Shown here: piece by piece, positions 57,396 to 64,000 of the stretch | Layout: each line of letters begins with the position of its first letter | Position numbering within the stretch: the first letter of the stretch is position 1 | DNA from: Roseomonas sp. AR75 | Lineage (GTDB): Bacteria; Pseudomonadota; Alphaproteobacteria; Acetobacterales; Acetobacteraceae | Direction: 5' to 3' | Length of the DNA stretch: 64,000 nt | NCBI RefSeq assembly: GCF_005222815.1 | Contig: NZ_STGB01000005.1 | Location: 1 to 64,000, forward strand | The notes under the pieces: generated by a model | The model's input: the letters and a program-made list of their open reading frames with translations, nothing else | What the model was told of the DNA's origin: nothing | Database searches by the model: none | Translations under genes and position numbers: made by a program

Positions 57396-58499
57396 CTACA
57401 GAAAACGTGCGCGCAGGTCCACGCTGCTCTCGCGGCCGAGTTTCTCGAAGTGCTCGGTCAGCCACTTCTCCGCGGCGTCGCGGCCATAGCCCTTCAGCGT
57501 CTGCAGGAAGCTCCAGTCGCCGTTCAGCTTGGTCGAGAGCTTGAACTGGCGCATGCGCTCCTCGTCCTCGATCACATGCAGGAACAGGCGGCGGTAGCGC
57601 GGCTGCTCCAGGCGCCCCGCGTCCAGCAGACGCTGCACGAAGTCGATCGCGCGCATCTCCGCCATCAGGGAGGCGTTGAAGCTGATCTCGTTCAGGCGAT
57701 TGGTGATGTCGGTGGGGTGAGTCGGGAGTTCCTCGCGCACGGTCGGGTTCAACTGCACCAGCACCAGGTCGGGCGCGCCGCCCTGCTCGTAGAGCGGCCA
57801 GAGCGCGGGATTGCCGAGATAGCCGCCATCCCAGAAGGGTTCGCCGTCGATCTCCACCGCCTTGAAGAATTGCGGCAGGCAGGCGGAGGCCATGATGACT
57901 TCCACCGTCACCTCCTCCCGCGTGAAGACGCGCGGCTTGCCGGTGCGGACGGAGGTGGCCGAGATGAAGAGCTTCGGCCCCTTCCCCGTGCGCAGCACCT
58001 CCGGGTCGATCGCCTCGGCCAGCACCGCGCGCAGCGGGTTCCAGTCATAGGGCGTGGGGTTGATCTGATAGGGCGAGAGCACGCGGGTCAGCGTCTCGAA
58101 GGTCTGGTAGGCGAAGGACCAGGTGAGGTCGTGGCCCCAGATCGCCTTCTCGATCGGCGTGTTCTGCAGCGGCGAGATCGCCAGCCGCGCCGCGGCATCG
58201 CGCCAGAGGCGGTCGAGCGCGGCGCGCGCGCCGTCGCGCCCGCCCTCGCAGAGGCCCTGCACGAAGACCGCCGCGTTCACCGCGCCGGCGGAGGTGCCGG
58301 AGACGGCGTCGAATTCCAGCCGGTCGTCCTCCAGCAGGCGTTCGAGGACGCCCCAGGTGAAGGCGCCATGCGTGCCGCCGCCCTGCAGCGCGAGATTGAG
58401 GCGCTTGAGGGCGGGGGGCCTGCTGACGGCGGGGCGGGAGAGGGGCGCGCTGCCGGCGCGGGTGTCCGCGGCCTCGCGGAGGAATTCGTCCTCGATCAT
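57396..58499 (-). CDS. Patatin-like phospholipase with C-terminal DUF3734 domain
   Basis: A 367-residue protein. LALQGGGTHGAFTWGVLERL starts the patatin domain; Ser70 is in G-T-S-A-G and the catalytic Asp224 in WDGGYLG. The C-terminal part (FKLSTKLNGDWSFLQTLKGY, then WLTEHFEKLG) matches DUF3734. In alphaproteobacteria this type often neighbours 3-hydroxybutyrate dehydrogenase, as here, and a role in polyhydroxybutyrate or lipid mobilisation is suspected. The start codon is preceded by the edge of a family B repeat that supplies a good SD (GAGGG). Confidence 0.88.
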   Translation of the reverse strand: MIEDEFLREAADTRAGSAPLSRPAVSRPPALKRLNLALQGGGTHGAFTWGVLERLLEDDRLEFDAVSGTSAGAVNAAVFVQGLCEGGRDGARAALDRLWRDAAARLAISPLQNTPIEKAIWGHDLTWSFAYQTFETLTRVLSPYQINPTPYDWNPLRAVLAEAIDPEVLRTGKGPKLFISATSVRTGKPRVFTREEVTVEVIMASACLPQFFKAVEIDGEPFWDGGYLGNPALWPLYEQGGAPDLVLVQLNPTVREELPTHPTDITNRLNEISFNASLMAEMRAIDFVQRLLDAGRLEQPRYRRLFLHVIEDEERMRQFKLSTKLNGDWSFLQTLKGYGRDAAEKWLTEHFEKLGRESSVDLRARFL

Positions 58500-58504
58500 A
58501 CATC

Positions 58505-58550
58505 GCCCTCAGACGCCGGGCGCGGCCTCCGGCCGCTTGGCTCGCGCGCC
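58505..58550 (-). repeat. Family B repeat, copy B4 (supplies SD of patatin gene)
   Basis: The element reads GCCCTCAGACGCCGGGCG, then GGCCGCTTGGCTCGCGCGCC. On the minus strand its edge gives CTGAGGGC 5 bp before the patatin ATG, a plausible SD. Further GC hairpins follow to 58640, upstream of the bdhA stop codon. Confidence 0.78.
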
Positions 58551-58644
58551 GGCCACGGGCGTTCTTGCCGGCAAGCGCGGTCTGGGCGCGGCGGCCGTTC
58601 GGCCGCTCGGCACGCGCGCTGCGCGTGCCGCCTGAAATCTGCCC

Positions 58645-59439
58645 TCACTGCGCGATCCAGCCGCCGTCGATGGACAGGGCGGAGCCGTTGATGGAGCCGC
58701 TGTTGGGGCCGGCGAGATAGGCGGCGGCCTCGGCGATCTCCTCGACCTCCACCCATTTCTTCGTCGGCTGGCGTTCCAGCAGATGGTCGGTCAGCGCGAC
58801 CTCCTCGCTGACGCCGTGCTTCTCGGCGAGCGGCTTCACCTGCGCCTCCGCCAGCGGGGTGCGGACGAAGCCCGGGCAGATCGCGTTGCAGGTCACGCCG
58901 GTGCGCGCGACCTCCAGCGCCACGGACTTGGTCAGGCCCAGCACGCCGTGCTTCGCCGCGACATAGGCGGTCTTGAAGGGGCTCGCGACCAGGCCGTGCG
59001 CGCTCGCCACGTTGATGATCCTTCCCCAGCCATTCGCCTTCATCGCGGGCAGCGCAGCCTTGATGGCGTGGAAGTTGGAAACCAGGTTGATCGCGATCAC
59101 CCGTTCCCACTGCTCGTCCGGGAAATCCTCGATGGGCGAGACATGCTGGATGCCCGCATTGTTCACGAGGATGTCGCAGGCGCCGAGCGTCGCCACGCAG
59201 GAGGCGATCATGGCGCGGATCTCGGCGGGCTTCGACATGTCCGCCGGCGAATAGGGCGCCTCCGCCATGCCCATGGCGGCGCCGATCTCGGCGCGCACGC
59301 GCGCCACGTCCTCCGGCTTGCCGAAGCCGTTCAGCATCACCTTGGCGCCATCCGCGGCATAGCGGCGCGCGATGGCCAGCCCGATGCCGGAGGTGGACCC
59401 GGTGATGACGGCGATGTGCCCGTCCAGCGGCCTGGCCAT
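58645..59439 (-). CDS. bdhA: 3-hydroxybutyrate dehydrogenase
   Basis: A 264-residue SDR. ITGSTSGIGLAIARRYA binds the cofactor, NNAGIQHVSPIEDFP is the substrate-side motif of 3-hydroxybutyrate dehydrogenases, and the triad lies in NVASAHGLVASPFKTAYVAAK (Ser, Tyr, Lys). NAICPGFVRTPL and QPTKKW near the end are typical. It interconverts 3-hydroxybutyrate and acetoacetate with NAD. The ATG at 59437-59439 gives a normal N-terminus. The patatin-DUF3734 gene follows on the same strand. Confidence 0.9.
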   Translation of the reverse strand: MARPLDGHIAVITGSTSGIGLAIARRYAADGAKVMLNGFGKPEDVARVRAEIGAAMGMAEAPYSPADMSKPAEIRAMIASCVATLGACDILVNNAGIQHVSPIEDFPDEQWERVIAINLVSNFHAIKAALPAMKANGWGRIINVASAHGLVASPFKTAYVAAKHGVLGLTKSVALEVARTGVTCNAICPGFVRTPLAEAQVKPLAEKHGVSEEVALTDHLLERQPTKKWVEVEEIAEAAAYLAGPNSGSINGSALSIDGGWIAQ

Positions 59440-59506
59440 GAGAGGGGGTTCCTCGTTCTTGTACTCTTCTGCACCGCAGCAAACTGCCGCGGTGGCGGAG
59501 GGTTGC

Positions 59507-60931
59507 TCAGGGCAATCGCCAGAGCAAGCCGACAAGACGTTTCGAGAAGGTTGAAAGAAGTTTCGGCGCGTAGAAATCGCCCGCCGCGCGCTTCGCCGCC
59601 TCGGCCAGCGTCGGATAGGGCAGCACCAGGCCGGCCAGCGCGGAGAGCGGCAGCTTCCGGCCGATCATCAGGCCGAAGATCCCGGCCATCTCGCCGGCAT
59701 GCGGCCCGAGGATGCCGGCGCCGAGCAGCTTCCCCTTCGGGCTGACCACCAGCTTGACCAGCCCGTCCTCGATCCCTTCCGCCACGGCCCGGTCGGTCTC
59801 CGGCAGGGGAAAGCGGTAGGGGCGCGGATCGAGCCCGGCTTCCAGCGCCTCGGCCTCGGTCATGCCGACCTGGGCAAGTTCCGGGCCGGTATAGGTCACG
59901 CGTGGCAGGGCGGCGTAGTCCACCTTGGCGGGCAGGCGGAACAGCATGCGCCGGGCCAGCACGCCGGCATGCTGGGATGCCACATGGGTGAAGGCGCGCG
60001 GCCCGATGCCGCGGGGATCGGCGATGTCGCCGACCGCCCAGACGCGGCGGTTGGAGACGGAGCGGAGGCCCGCATCCGTCGCGATGCCCCGCGGCGTGGC
60101 CTGGACGTTGGCGGCGGGCAGGTCCAGCCCCTTCAGCCGCGGCGCGCGGCCCACCGCCAGCAGCAGGTGGCTGCCCTCGATGCGGGTGCCGTCCTCCAGC
60201 AGGGCGGCGAGGCCGGGCCCGGCGTGCTCGACGCGGGCGAGCCTGGCGCCTTCCCGCAGGTCCACGCCTTCGCGCAGCAGCACGCGGCGCAGCCCCTCGG
60301 CCAGTTCGGGATCGTCGCGGCCGGCGATGCGGCCGGCCTCGATCACCGTCACGCGGCAGCCGAGGCGGGCATGGGCCTGCGCCATCTCCAGCCCGATCGG
60401 GCCGCCGCCGAGGATCAGCAGGTGCTCCGGCTTCTCCTCCAGCGTGAAGATCGTCTCGTTGGTCAGCCAGGGAACCGGGCCGAGGCCGGGAATGTCGGGG
60501 ACGATGGCGCTGGAACCGGCAGCGATGACGCAGCGCCGGAAAGTCAGGCGCCGGCCGCCGGCCTGGATCTCGTCGGGGGCGGTGAAATGGGCGGAGGCGC
60601 GGATCACCTCCACCCCCATGCCGCGGAAGCGGGCTTCCGAATCGGTCGGCGCGATGCGGGCGATGGCGCCCTGGACATGGGCGCGGACGGCGGCCCAATC
60701 GACCTCCGGCGCGGCGACCCGCACGCCGAAGCGATGCGCCTCCCGCACGGCGGCGGCGGCGTGGGCGGCGGCGAGCAGCGCCTTGGAAGGGACGCAGCCA
60801 TGGTTCAGGCAGTCGCCGCCCATCTCCGCGCGCTCGACCAGCGCCACCTTCAGGCCGAGCGCGGCCGAAAGCGCCGTCACCGAGAGGCCGGCCGCGCCGG
60901 CCCCGATCACCACCAGGTCGAAATCGGGCAT
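59507..60931 (-). CDS. Pyridine nucleotide-disulfide oxidoreductase (mercuric/dihydrolipoyl reductase-like)
   Basis: A 474-residue flavoprotein. VVIGAGAAGLSVTA binds FAD, and the redox-active disulfide is C-L-N-H-G-C (Cys41 and Cys46). GGGPIGLEMAQAHARLG binds NAD(P), and VWAVGDIADP follows. In the dimer-interface active site the usual H-x-H-P-T reads L-P-Y-P-T, as in mercuric-reductase-like or other non-lipoyl members. It lacks a heavy-metal domain and no mer genes are present. Electron acceptor unknown. Confidence 0.82.
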   Translation of the reverse strand: MPDFDLVVIGAGAAGLSVTALSAALGLKVALVERAEMGGDCLNHGCVPSKALLAAAHAAAAVREAHRFGVRVAAPEVDWAAVRAHVQGAIARIAPTDSEARFRGMGVEVIRASAHFTAPDEIQAGGRRLTFRRCVIAAGSSAIVPDIPGLGPVPWLTNETIFTLEEKPEHLLILGGGPIGLEMAQAHARLGCRVTVIEAGRIAGRDDPELAEGLRRVLLREGVDLREGARLARVEHAGPGLAALLEDGTRIEGSHLLLAVGRAPRLKGLDLPAANVQATPRGIATDAGLRSVSNRRVWAVGDIADPRGIGPRAFTHVASQHAGVLARRMLFRLPAKVDYAALPRVTYTGPELAQVGMTEAEALEAGLDPRPYRFPLPETDRAVAEGIEDGLVKLVVSPKGKLLGAGILGPHAGEMAGIFGLMIGRKLPLSALAGLVLPYPTLAEAAKRAAGDFYAPKLLSTFSKRLVGLLWRLP

Positions 60932-61005
60932 GCGTCTTTCCTTGGTGGGCGGTGATTAGCGCAGCCCCGCGGGCCGGCCCAGGCCGCGACGGGGGAGAAG
61001 GTCGG

Positions 61006-61035
61006 TTGACGGGGGGCGCCCCCGCTTCCTATACG
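61006..61035 (+). promoter_or_regulatory. Sigma70-type promoter for the rpmH operon
   Basis: TTGACG (61006-61011) and TATACG (61030-61035) are separated by 18 bp, close to the alphaproteobacterial housekeeping consensus. It lies about 137 bp upstream of rpmH, leaving a long leader. The leader is GC-rich; I see no obvious regulatory RNA in it. Confidence 0.7.
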
Positions 61036-61171
61036 TCCCAGCCTTCGCCGGGGCATGCGCCAGTTATCTTGCGCCTGCCGCCGGCGGACGCATTTGCAGG
61101 AAGATCAGCCGGGTCGCCCGGCCGCCCTGGCCCCGGCCGGCGGCCTCGCCCGGACCCGCGGGAGTCGTATC

Positions 61172-61306
61172 GTGAAGCGTACCTACCAGCCTTCGAAGCT
61201 CGTCCGGAAGCGCCGGCATGGCTTCCGCACCCGCAGCGAGACGGTGGGCGGCCGCAAGGTTCTGGCCAACCGCCGCGCCAAGGGCCGCAAGCGCCTCTCC
61301 GCCTGA
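61172..61306 (+). CDS. rpmH: 50S ribosomal protein L34
   Basis: A 44-residue protein starting at GTG 61172 with KRTYQPSKLVRKRRHGFRTR and ending GRKRLSA, the invariant L34 pattern. It is a basic component of the large subunit that binds 23S rRNA. rnpA follows 22 bp after its stop. It heads the conserved rpmH-rnpA-yidD-yidC-engB cluster. Confidence 0.97.
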   Translation: MKRTYQPSKLVRKRRHGFRTRSETVGGRKVLANRRAKGRKRLSA

Positions 61307-61328
61307 CCGGCCGGGTGCGGGGCGTGCC

Positions 61329-61697
61329 ATGCCGGCGCGACCGCCGCGCCTGAAGCAGCGTCGTGAGTTCCGCCGCGTGGCCGAGAAGGGCCGGCGGGCG
61401 GCGCGGCCCGGGCTTGTGCTGCAGGCGCTGCCAGCGCCGGACCGGCCGCTGCGCGTGGGCTTCACCACCACGAAGAAGATCGGCAACGCCGTGGTGCGCA
61501 ACCGTGCCCGGCGTCGGCTGCGCGAGGCCGCGCGGCTGCTGCTTGCCGGGTCCGGCATCGAGGGGTTCGAGCTGGTGCTGATCGGACGCGACGCCACCGC
61601 GACACGCGATTTCGCAGCCCTGGTCGGCGACCTGCGCGGCGCGCTGCGGCAGGCCGGGGTGCAGCCGGCCGAACAGCCTGCCGAGGCCGCGCCATGA
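61329..61697 (+). CDS. rnpA: Ribonuclease P protein component
   Basis: A 122-residue basic protein with RLKQRREFRRVAEKGRRA near the start and the family motif RNRARRRLREAARLLL (about 57-72, the RNR motif that binds P RNA). RVGFTTTKKIGNAVVRN precedes it. It helps RNase P remove the 5' leader of tRNA precursors. The end overlaps yidD by 4 bp (ATGA). Confidence 0.95.
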   Translation: MPARPPRLKQRREFRRVAEKGRRAARPGLVLQALPAPDRPLRVGFTTTKKIGNAVVRNRARRRLREAARLLLAGSGIEGFELVLIGRDATATRDFAALVGDLRGALRQAGVQPAEQPAEAAP

Positions 61698-61987
61698 CCC
61701 CGCAGCAGCACCTGCTGCGCGGTGCGATCCGCACCTACCAGCTCAGCCTGCGCCCGATCATCGGCTGCAACTGCCGCTTCTATCCGCATTGCAGCGAATA
61801 CGGGCTGGAGGCGGTGGCGACGCATGGCGCGCTGAAGGGCGCGTGGCTGACCGGGCGCCGCATCCTCCGCTGCAACCCCTGGCATCCGGGCGGCTACGAC
61901 CCGGTGCCCCTCCCCGTTCCCGCCGGCCCGCTGGCCGGATCCTGCCCCGGCCTTCCGCCCGGGACGAAAGGTTCTCCCCTTCCGTGA
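61694..61987 (+). CDS. yidD: Membrane protein insertion efficiency factor YidD
   Basis: A 97-residue protein with YQLSLRPIIGCNCRFYPHCS (about 16-35) and EYGLEAVATHGALKG, then RCNPWHPGGYDPVP, the YidD motifs with three conserved Cys. YidD aids YidC-dependent membrane insertion. The C-terminal 25 residues are Pro/Gly-rich. Its last base is the first base of the yidC ATG. Confidence 0.93.
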   Translation: MTPQQHLLRGAIRTYQLSLRPIIGCNCRFYPHCSEYGLEAVATHGALKGAWLTGRRILRCNPWHPGGYDPVPLPVPAGPLAGSCPGLPPGTKGSPLP

Positions 61988-63792
61988 TGGACCAGAAGCG
62001 CCTCTTCGCCGCGATCGCGCTCTCGATCGGCATCCTGCTGCTGTTCGACCTGTGGAGCCGACCCGAACGGGAAGCGCAGCAGGCCAGGCTGGAGCAGCAG
62101 CGCACCGCGCAGCAGGCGGCGCCCGCACCATCCGCGGCGACGCCCGCGGCACCGGCCTCGTCCGCCGCAGCGCCCGGCACGACGACGGGGGCCGCAGCCG
62201 CCACCGCCACCACGCCCGAGCAGCGCCTGGCAGTCGAGAACCCGACCCGCGTGCGCGGCACCGTCAACCTGCGCGGCGCCCGCTTCGACGACCTGGTGCT
62301 GAAGCGCTACCACGAAACCGTCGACCGCAACTCGCCGCTGGTGCGGCTGCTCGCGCCGCGCAGCGACGGCCATCCCTATTTCACCCAATGGGGCTGGAGC
62401 GCGGCGGATGGCCGCACAGCGGTGCCGGGCCCGGACACCGACTGGACGGTAGAGGGCGGGCCGCTGGCGCCCGACAGCCCGGTGACGCTGCGCTGGACCA
62501 ACGAGACAGGGCAGGAATTCCGCATCCGGCTCGAGATCGACGCGGACTACATGATCACCGCCACCCAGACGGTGGCGAATCGCGGCACGCAGGCGGTGGA
62601 GCTGCTGCCCTGGACGCGCATCCGGCGCGAGCGCACGCCGCAGACCGCCGGCTTCTTCATCCTGCATGAGGGCTTCACCGGCGTCCTGGGCGGGCGCCTG
62701 CACGAGTGGACCTATGCCGATGCGAAGGAGGAGGCGCAGCGCCGCAACGGCCCCGCCTTCGAGGAGGAGACGGCGGGCGGCTGGGCCGGCTTCTCGGACA
62801 AGTACTGGCTGACGGCGCTGACGCCGGCGGACCAGTCCACGCGCGTCCGCACCGCCTATCGCTGGGTTTCGGAGCTCGGCCAGGATCGCTGGCAGGTGGA
62901 CATGACGCTGCCCGCCGCGCAGGCCGTGGCACCCGGCGCCGAGGCCGCCTTCGCCACCCGCACCTTCGCCGGCGCGAAGGAGGTGAACCTGCTGGATGCC
63001 TATGAGGAACGCTACGGCATCCTGGATTTCTGGAAGGCGATCGACTTCGGCTGGTTCTGGTTCCTGACCAAGCCCTTCTTCGCCGTGCTGCATTTCCTGG
63101 GCGTGACGCTCGGCAATTTCGGCGTCGCCATCCTGGTCTTCACGCTGGGCCTGAAGCTGCTGTTCTTCCCGCTGCAGAACAAGGCCTACAAGTCGATGGC
63201 GCGGATGAAGGTCCTCGCGCCGAAGATGACCGAGATCCGCGAGCGGTACAAGGACGACCCGGCCAAGGCGCAGGCCGAGATGATGGCGCTGTACCGCAGC
63301 GAGAAGGTGAACCCGGCCTCGGGCTGCCTGCCGATCCTGATCCAGATCCCGGTGTTCTTCGCGCTCTACAAGGTGCTGTTCGTCACCATCGAGATGCGCC
63401 ACGCGCCGTTCTTCGGCTGGATCCATGACCTCTCGGCGCCGGATCCGACCAACCTGTTCAACCTGTTCGGCCTGCTGCCCTTCGACCCGATGCAGTGGTC
63501 GTCGCTGTTCCACATGCCTGTCTGGGCCATCCTGATGGGCATCACGATGTTCCTGCAGTTCAAGCTGAACCCGACTCCGCCCGATCCGATCCAGGCCAAG
63601 ATCTTCGCCTGGATGCCGCTGATCTTCACCTTCATGCTGGCCTCCTTCCCGGCCGGCCTGGTGATCTACTGGACCTGGAACAACCTGCTCTCGATCTCGC
63701 AGCAATGGTACATCATGCGGCTGGACCGGCAGCGTCAGGTCAAGGCGGGCACCTACACGCCGCCGCCGAAGCCGGCGAAGGCGAAGAAGTGA
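61987..63792 (+). CDS. yidC: Membrane protein insertase YidC
   Basis: A 601-residue protein. The first helix (LFAAIALSIGILLLFDLW, 6-23) is followed by an Ala/Pro-rich linker (about 35-75), a large periplasmic domain (about 80-350), and the insertase core (about 360-590). The core includes GVAILVFTLGLKLLFFPLQN, with the conserved Lys/Arg region, and PASGCLPILIQIPVFFALYK. It inserts membrane proteins alone or with SecYEG. The start shares one base with the yidD stop. Confidence 0.96.
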   Translation: MDQKRLFAAIALSIGILLLFDLWSRPEREAQQARLEQQRTAQQAAPAPSAATPAAPASSAAAPGTTTGAAAATATTPEQRLAVENPTRVRGTVNLRGARFDDLVLKRYHETVDRNSPLVRLLAPRSDGHPYFTQWGWSAADGRTAVPGPDTDWTVEGGPLAPDSPVTLRWTNETGQEFRIRLEIDADYMITATQTVANRGTQAVELLPWTRIRRERTPQTAGFFILHEGFTGVLGGRLHEWTYADAKEEAQRRNGPAFEEETAGGWAGFSDKYWLTALTPADQSTRVRTAYRWVSELGQDRWQVDMTLPAAQAVAPGAEAAFATRTFAGAKEVNLLDAYEERYGILDFWKAIDFGWFWFLTKPFFAVLHFLGVTLGNFGVAILVFTLGLKLLFFPLQNKAYKSMARMKVLAPKMTEIRERYKDDPAKAQAEMMALYRSEKVNPASGCLPILIQIPVFFALYKVLFVTIEMRHAPFFGWIHDLSAPDPTNLFNLFGLLPFDPMQWSSLFHMPVWAILMGITMFLQFKLNPTPPDPIQAKIFAWMPLIFTFMLASFPAGLVIYWTWNNLLSISQQWYIMRLDRQRQVKAGTYTPPPKPAKAKK

Positions 63793-63866
63793 GCGTCCCG
63801 GCGAAGGGGACGACCCCGCGGCCAGCCCAGCTGGCCGAGGCGCCGAACGGCGCCCGCCGCTTATGC

Positions 63867-63908
63867 GGCGAGCCAAGCCGCCGGAGGCGGCGCCCGGCGC
63901 TTGAGGGC
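63867..63908 (+). repeat. Family B repeat, copy B5 (supplies SD of engB)
   Basis: Read in reverse complement this matches the family B core: GCCCTCAAGCGCCGGGCG, then GGCTTGGCTCGCC. On the plus strand its edge gives TTGAGGGC 5 bp before the engB ATG, a good SD. It separates yidC from engB, where a further hairpin (GGCGCC-type) lies at 63840-63855. Confidence 0.8.
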
Positions 63909-63913
63909 ACAGC

Positions 63914-64000
63914 ATGACTCCGGGCGGGCTTCTCGAAGCCCGGGACGACGCGGAGCGCGAGGCGCTGATCGAGGCCGGGCGGAAACTCTTCGCCCGGCCT
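63914..64000 (+). CDS. engB: Ribosome biogenesis GTPase EngB/YihA, 5' part
   Basis: Only 29 codons are visible: MTPGGLLEARDDAEREALIE, then AGRKLFARP. The position after yidC and the LEAGRKLF-type string fit the N-terminus of EngB, the circularly placed GTPase for 50S assembly. The G domain lies beyond the window. Confidence 0.75.
   Translation, partial: MTPGGLLEARDDAEREALIEAGRKLFARP

Noticed and set aside
60932..61172. Replication origin next to rpmH
   Set aside because: In some bacteria rpmH lies beside dnaA, but there is no dnaA gene, DnaA-box cluster or AT-rich unwinding region here.

Overview
The window is GC-rich DNA from what looks like an alphaproteobacterium of the Acetobacteraceae/Roseomonas type. 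This is an inference from strong GC3 bias, the rpmH-rnpA-yidD-yidC-engB order at the right end, several Bug-type tripartite tricarboxylate (TTT) binding proteins, two TRAP transporters and abundant GC-rich intergenic hairpins. I see no rRNA, tRNA, CRISPR array, complete insertion sequence or prophage, and no gene-free stretch above about 300 bases.

Layout. (1) 1-2938 is an AT-richer island with three overlapping or adjacent genes of an ABC-three-component (ABC-3C) conflict system: a restriction-endonuclease-like effector cut at its 5' end, a 79-residue middle component and a Rad50/SMC-like DUF2326 ATPase whose expected N-terminus is interrupted by a stop codon. (2) 3134-17520 holds host genes: outer-membrane porin, regulator, sulfatase, acyl-CoA dehydrogenase, DUF533, AsmA, RluA pseudouridine synthase, hydrolase, XRE regulator, CrcB, MscS and two small proteins. 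(3) 17523-30131 has a tandem duplication, cytochrome b561, TenA, DUF429, PanE, an M20 hydrolase divergent from a complete Bug-TctB-TctA transporter, an SDR, membrane proteins, a patatin and a DegP-like protease. (4) 30196-43453 has a Na+/H+ antiporter, a 1514-residue DUF4011 helicase-nuclease, a peptidoglycan-binding lipoprotein, TRAP system 1, a HicA-like protein, a CBS protein and a glucan-type ABC exporter. (5) 43633-57385 is a solute-scavenging and catabolic region with three orphan Bug receptors, two TauD/TfdA paralogues, an M28-like protein, a zinc metallopeptidase, a racemase-like protein, an FkbM-like methyltransferase, an M20 peptidase, a YopT-like (C58) cysteine protease candidate and TRAP system 2. 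(6) 57396-60931 pairs a DUF3734 patatin with 3-hydroxybutyrate dehydrogenase and a flavoprotein reductase. (7) 61172-64000 is the ribosomal protein L34, RNase P, YidD, YidC and EngB operon.

Two dispersed repeat families cut across this layout. Family A is a GC hairpin (a 12-bp perfect stem in the best copies). All six copies have the same orientation, usually just past a minus-strand stop codon, and one copy is translated inside AsmA. Two shorter relatives are translated inside the helicase and a TRAP DctQ. Family B is a roughly 45-bp element; three of its five copies end within a few bases of a start codon, and two of those appear to supply the Shine-Dalgarno sequence.

The most unusual items are the damaged ABC-3C island, the free-standing C58-like protease, the in-frame repeat insertions, and several enzymes that lack expected catalytic residues: a TauD paralogue with Lys in place of the distal iron-binding His, an SDR without YxxxK, an M28-like protein without canonical metal ligands and a racemase-like protein without the usual cysteines.
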